Made by a program: the position numbers and the translations under genes | Shown here: positions 61,788 through 64,000 of the stretch, in pieces | Numbering within the stretch: position 1 is the stretch's first letter | Layout: every line of letters begins with the position of its first letter | The notes under the pieces: generated by a model | Database searches by the model: none | Seen by the model: the letters and a program-made list of their open reading frames with translations, nothing else | Told to the model about the DNA's origin: nothing | From: Temnothorax longispinosus | Lineage: Eukaryota > Arthropoda > Insecta > Hymenoptera > Formicidae | Direction of reading: 5' to 3' | Length of the DNA stretch: 64,000 bases | Assembly: GCF_030848805.1 (NCBI RefSeq) | Contig: NC_092363.1 | Coordinates: 11,700,886 to 11,764,885 of the forward strand

Positions 61788-62143
61788 CCTTCATTAGCCA
61801 TTTCCAATCTACTGATATTTGCACGTCGAAGCTCGTTCACCGCAGCCTGTAACGCTCGCACATCCTTCTCGAACGCGGTAAGCTTCTCGTCTGACTCTTT
61901 CCATTGATCTGTCAGACTTTTAAAGCATTGATCAACGTATATTTTGTTAACAGCGTCACCGTCAGTCTCAGGTTGCGCTACGCGACGAATCTTGCGCGAT
62001 CTTGCATCAAAGTCCGTGGCGGCGCGACACAGAGCGTTGTCGCGCACGAAATTTCTCACTAATCCGCTCCACCAATAATGATAGGAAATGGTATTCGTCG
62101 CGTCTTCGCGCTGCTCGAACAATCCAAATTTATTGATCGGCAT
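61784..62143 (-). CDS. Fibre-like virion protein candidate, copy 2
   Basis: 119 residues from MPINKFGLFEQ. It shares DGDAVNKIYVDQ and the coiled coil (AFEKDVRALQAAVNELR) with copy 1, but ends soon after the coil, whereas copy 1 has an Asn/Thr-rich extension. Intact. Confidence 0.65.
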   Translation of the reverse strand: MPINKFGLFEQREDATNTISYHYWWSGLVRNFVRDNALCRAATDFDARSRKIRRVAQPETDGDAVNKIYVDQCFKSLTDQWKESDEKLTAFEKDVRALQAAVNELRRANISRLEMANEG

Positions 62144-62178
62144 TTCGACACCGATTGAACGGATCGCTGTCGCACCGT

Positions 62179-63327
62179 TTAATTTACAATAATCCCAGCC
62201 TCGCGAAGTTCCTCGATGATCGACATGATCTCATTGTCGTGGGCATTGTTGCCAGCTTGACGCGAAGCGTCGAGCAATCGCAAACGATCCACCAGCTCGT
62301 TGGGGTCGTCCCAGTGCACGTAGTCGATCTTATTATCGGTTAGCGTCATCGCGCGAGGTGCGAATAATCCCTTTCCGGATTTTTTCTTCTTGGATTCGGT
62401 CGACATCAACGGTGCGATTACCTGTGTATACTTGTATCCCACGTTGCCCTTTCGTCGCTCGTGAGGATCGTGCTTGTATTTATGAGCACTCGTTGCCAAC
62501 AGTATGCTCTTGTACTTTTGCATATCGTCTTCCGTGTAGATATCGTAATCGGGTACTCTCTTGAAAATCAACTCGTAAATACCGGGTGTGCCGGCGTATC
62601 GTACGCCGTCGATATAAATGTTATCCGTTTTGTCCACGTCAAAACGTTTATTACCAAGCATCAATTCATTCTTGCCGAGATAAACGCCGTACGCTATGTC
62701 TATTGTTGGATAGGCGCTCAATACCTCTGCGATGTAAATTCGGCTCAGGGGACCCAAGTGATCTTGCAACGATTCTATAAACCATTCTCGACCCTTCGAC
62801 GTTTGCAACCGCTTTTTAACGGTCGTCCCGATTGAGTCGTCCGTGGTTTCGAAAACATCCACGATTTTGAGAAATTCGGGACTTGTACTTTGCACGGTTT
62901 GCGTCGGTGTAGAGGTTATCGGTGTAGAGGTTATCGGTGTAGCGGTTATCGGTAGTACAATCGATTGATTAGATTTATGCGGTGTCGATGACAGATCCGA
63001 CCAGGAGTCTAATCGTTTCTTCTTTCTCTTCGGTGTAGCATCCTCAACCTCCTCTTCGCGCTGTTGAACGGATAGCGGTTCGATTTTCACGTCAGCGTCG
63101 CTCTCCGTCGGCTCCTCTTTTTTCACCGCGATCAAGCTCGAGTTGTCGACGATCTTTTTCAACGGCTCGATGAGAGGTTTAAAGTGCGTGTCCAACTCAA
63201 TGTCCTTCTCGATCTTACCGGTCTTCAAAGCGCGAAGTTTCTTGCGAATTGAATTACTCGTTTTCGCAATATCTTTCACGATCTTCTCGCGTTCGCGAAT
63301 AGTCTCGCTCCCGTCGATCGCAGCCAT
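62179..63327 (-). CDS. DUF8207-like Polinton protein, intact in copy 2
   Basis: 382 residues in one frame, the intact version of the broken gene at 25945-27092. The N-terminus MAAIDGSETIREREKIV is helical and charged; the middle has a Thr/Pro repeat (ITATPITSTPITSTPT). The C-terminal domain has GTPGIYELIFKRV, EDDMQKYKSILLATSAHK and DYVHWDDPNELVDRLRLL. It sits between fibre-like and ATPase genes. Its function is unknown. Confidence 0.82.
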   Translation of the reverse strand: MAAIDGSETIREREKIVKDIAKTSNSIRKKLRALKTGKIEKDIELDTHFKPLIEPLKKIVDNSSLIAVKKEEPTESDADVKIEPLSVQQREEEVEDATPKRKKKRLDSWSDLSSTPHKSNQSIVLPITATPITSTPITSTPTQTVQSTSPEFLKIVDVFETTDDSIGTTVKKRLQTSKGREWFIESLQDHLGPLSRIYIAEVLSAYPTIDIAYGVYLGKNELMLGNKRFDVDKTDNIYIDGVRYAGTPGIYELIFKRVPDYDIYTEDDMQKYKSILLATSAHKYKHDPHERRKGNVGYKYTQVIAPLMSTESKKKKSGKGLFAPRAMTLTDNKIDYVHWDDPNELVDRLRLLDASRQAGNNAHDNEIMSIIEELREAGIIVN

Positions 63328-63376
63328 CGTGGGGGGAAAAAAATTATGCAGAGTGTCGATCTCTTTCTCCGTAACA

Positions 63377-64000
63377 CTAACGTTGTTTCACCTTCGACGA
63401 CGTATCGACGACGACTGACCGCTTTTGCGGTATCGCGAACACGTTAAATCCTTTTCTGTATCGCCCGTTCGAAAGCGCGCTGTCCTTGTCTATCACTACG
63501 AATCCGTACTTGCATTGCCAACAATCGTGACACAACGAGCAAAATTCATCGTACGACATGTCGGTATTTACATGATCATTGTACACGTGTTTCAAATTAG
63601 TACCATCCTGTTTGAATAGGATCAGCAGATTCGCGTTGTCGCGTATCAGATGTTTCGGTATTCTCGCGTACGTTTGACAGAGATAAAAGCAGTCGACGTT
63701 CGAGTGCCTGCCCATCGAGAAATACTCTCTCACAGTGTCTTGCTTATCGCACGCCACGTCGTCGAAGACGAATATCGAGTTCGGACACGCGTCGCTCGGT
63801 GGAATGACGTCACTGTTATTGGAGAAGGTGTAGTAGCCGATTTCGTCGATTGATGTCAATAAATTCTCCAGATATCGGTATTTCGGTTGTTGCAGCGATT
63901 TCGAGTACACGTACACGTTCTCGAAACGTACACCGTGCGGACTTTCCAACAAACTTATCAGAACGTTGGTTTTACCGCAATTCGAGGGACCGCAAATGAT
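63377..64000 (-). CDS. Packaging ATPase, copy 2, partial at window end
   Basis: Runs off the window on its N-terminal side. IFVFDDVACD (Walker B) and RIPKHLIRDNANLLILFKQD are present; the last bases encode the start of the Walker A region (GPSNCGKTN in complement). The C-terminus differs slightly from copy 1. No break within the visible part. Confidence 0.9.
   Translation of the reverse strand: MICGPSNCGKTNVLISLLESPHGVRFENVYVYSKSLQQPKYRYLENLLTSIDEIGYYTFSNNSDVIPPSDACPNSIFVFDDVACDKQDTVREYFSMGRHSNVDCFYLCQTYARIPKHLIRDNANLLILFKQDGTNLKHVYNDHVNTDMSYDEFCSLCHDCWQCKYGFVVIDKDSALSNGRYRKGFNVFAIPQKRSVVVDTSSKVKQR

Larger units (their letters stand above)
60891..64000 (-). mobile_element. Second Polinton copy, truncated, runs off the window
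   Basis: Homologous to about 24,780-27,760 of the full-length element, same strand and gene order: integrase, small charged protein, fibre-like, DUF8207-like, ATPase. The left side is cut inside the integrase by LINE C sequence, so the integrase C-terminal part, the polymerase block and the left terminal repeat are absent. Divergence from copy 1 is moderate with indels, so it is a separate insertion, not a segmental duplicate of the flanks. Confidence 0.92.

Overview
The window is eukaryotic and almost entirely transposable-element sequence: spliced genes, GT-AG introns, LTR retrotransposons, LINEs, a Penelope-like element, piggyBac- and Merlin-type DNA elements, and Maverick/Polinton (adintovirus-like) DNA. 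The mix of families, the purine-rich LINE coding strands and a DUF4806-like gene fragment suggest an insect, most likely an ant or another hymenopteran. That assignment is inference. No complete host gene, rRNA or tRNA gene was recognised.

Layout. 1-2,059: AT-rich DNA with two tandem arrays. 2,060-3,192: a four-exon host-type gene fragment ending in a 27-bp repeat. 3,193-13,322: the 3' half of a Gypsy element (A), opened by a Penelope-like element at 4,418-7,088 (itself hit by a piggyBac-type MITE) and by a LINE inside its 3' LTR. 13,885-16,107: a second Gypsy fragment (B) with another TTAA-flanked MITE. 16,108-36,915: two inverted copies of a palindromic repeat that bracket a full-length Polinton at 17,442-35,875. 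36,916-39,093: a Copia pol fragment. 39,094-51,100: a full-length but decayed Gypsy (C) with ~2.03-kb LTRs, whose 3' LTR holds a 2.4-kb element with long inverted repeats. 51,107-54,300: a CENP-B-type helix-turn-helix remnant and a Merlin transposon. 55,075-60,890: LINE fragments interrupted by LTR-type insertions. 60,891-64,000: a second, truncated Polinton copy.

The Polinton is the centrepiece. It is 18.4 kb, has ~0.72-kb terminal inverted repeats and a perfect 6-bp target duplication, TAGGTA. Plus strand, left: two acidic CxxC paralogues, a Cys-tailed protein and protein-primed-type DNA polymerase B with one intron. Minus strand, centre: retroviral-type integrase with a chromodomain-like tail, a small charged protein, a fibre-like protein, a DUF8207-like protein and an A32/FtsK-type packaging ATPase. 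Plus strand, right: a small protein, a phospholipase A2-adenain fusion, a penton-like minor capsid protein, a small conserved protein, the double-jelly-roll major capsid protein, and several accessory genes, two of them spliced. Together these make a replication, integration, packaging and capsid set, i.e. an endogenous adintovirus-like genome. Five of its genes carry a visible lesion (DNA polymerase, integrase, DUF8207-like, minor capsid, major capsid), so this copy looks recent but dead.

All splice sites, boundaries and similarities were read by eye. Family names rest on motif recognition, not on a database search.
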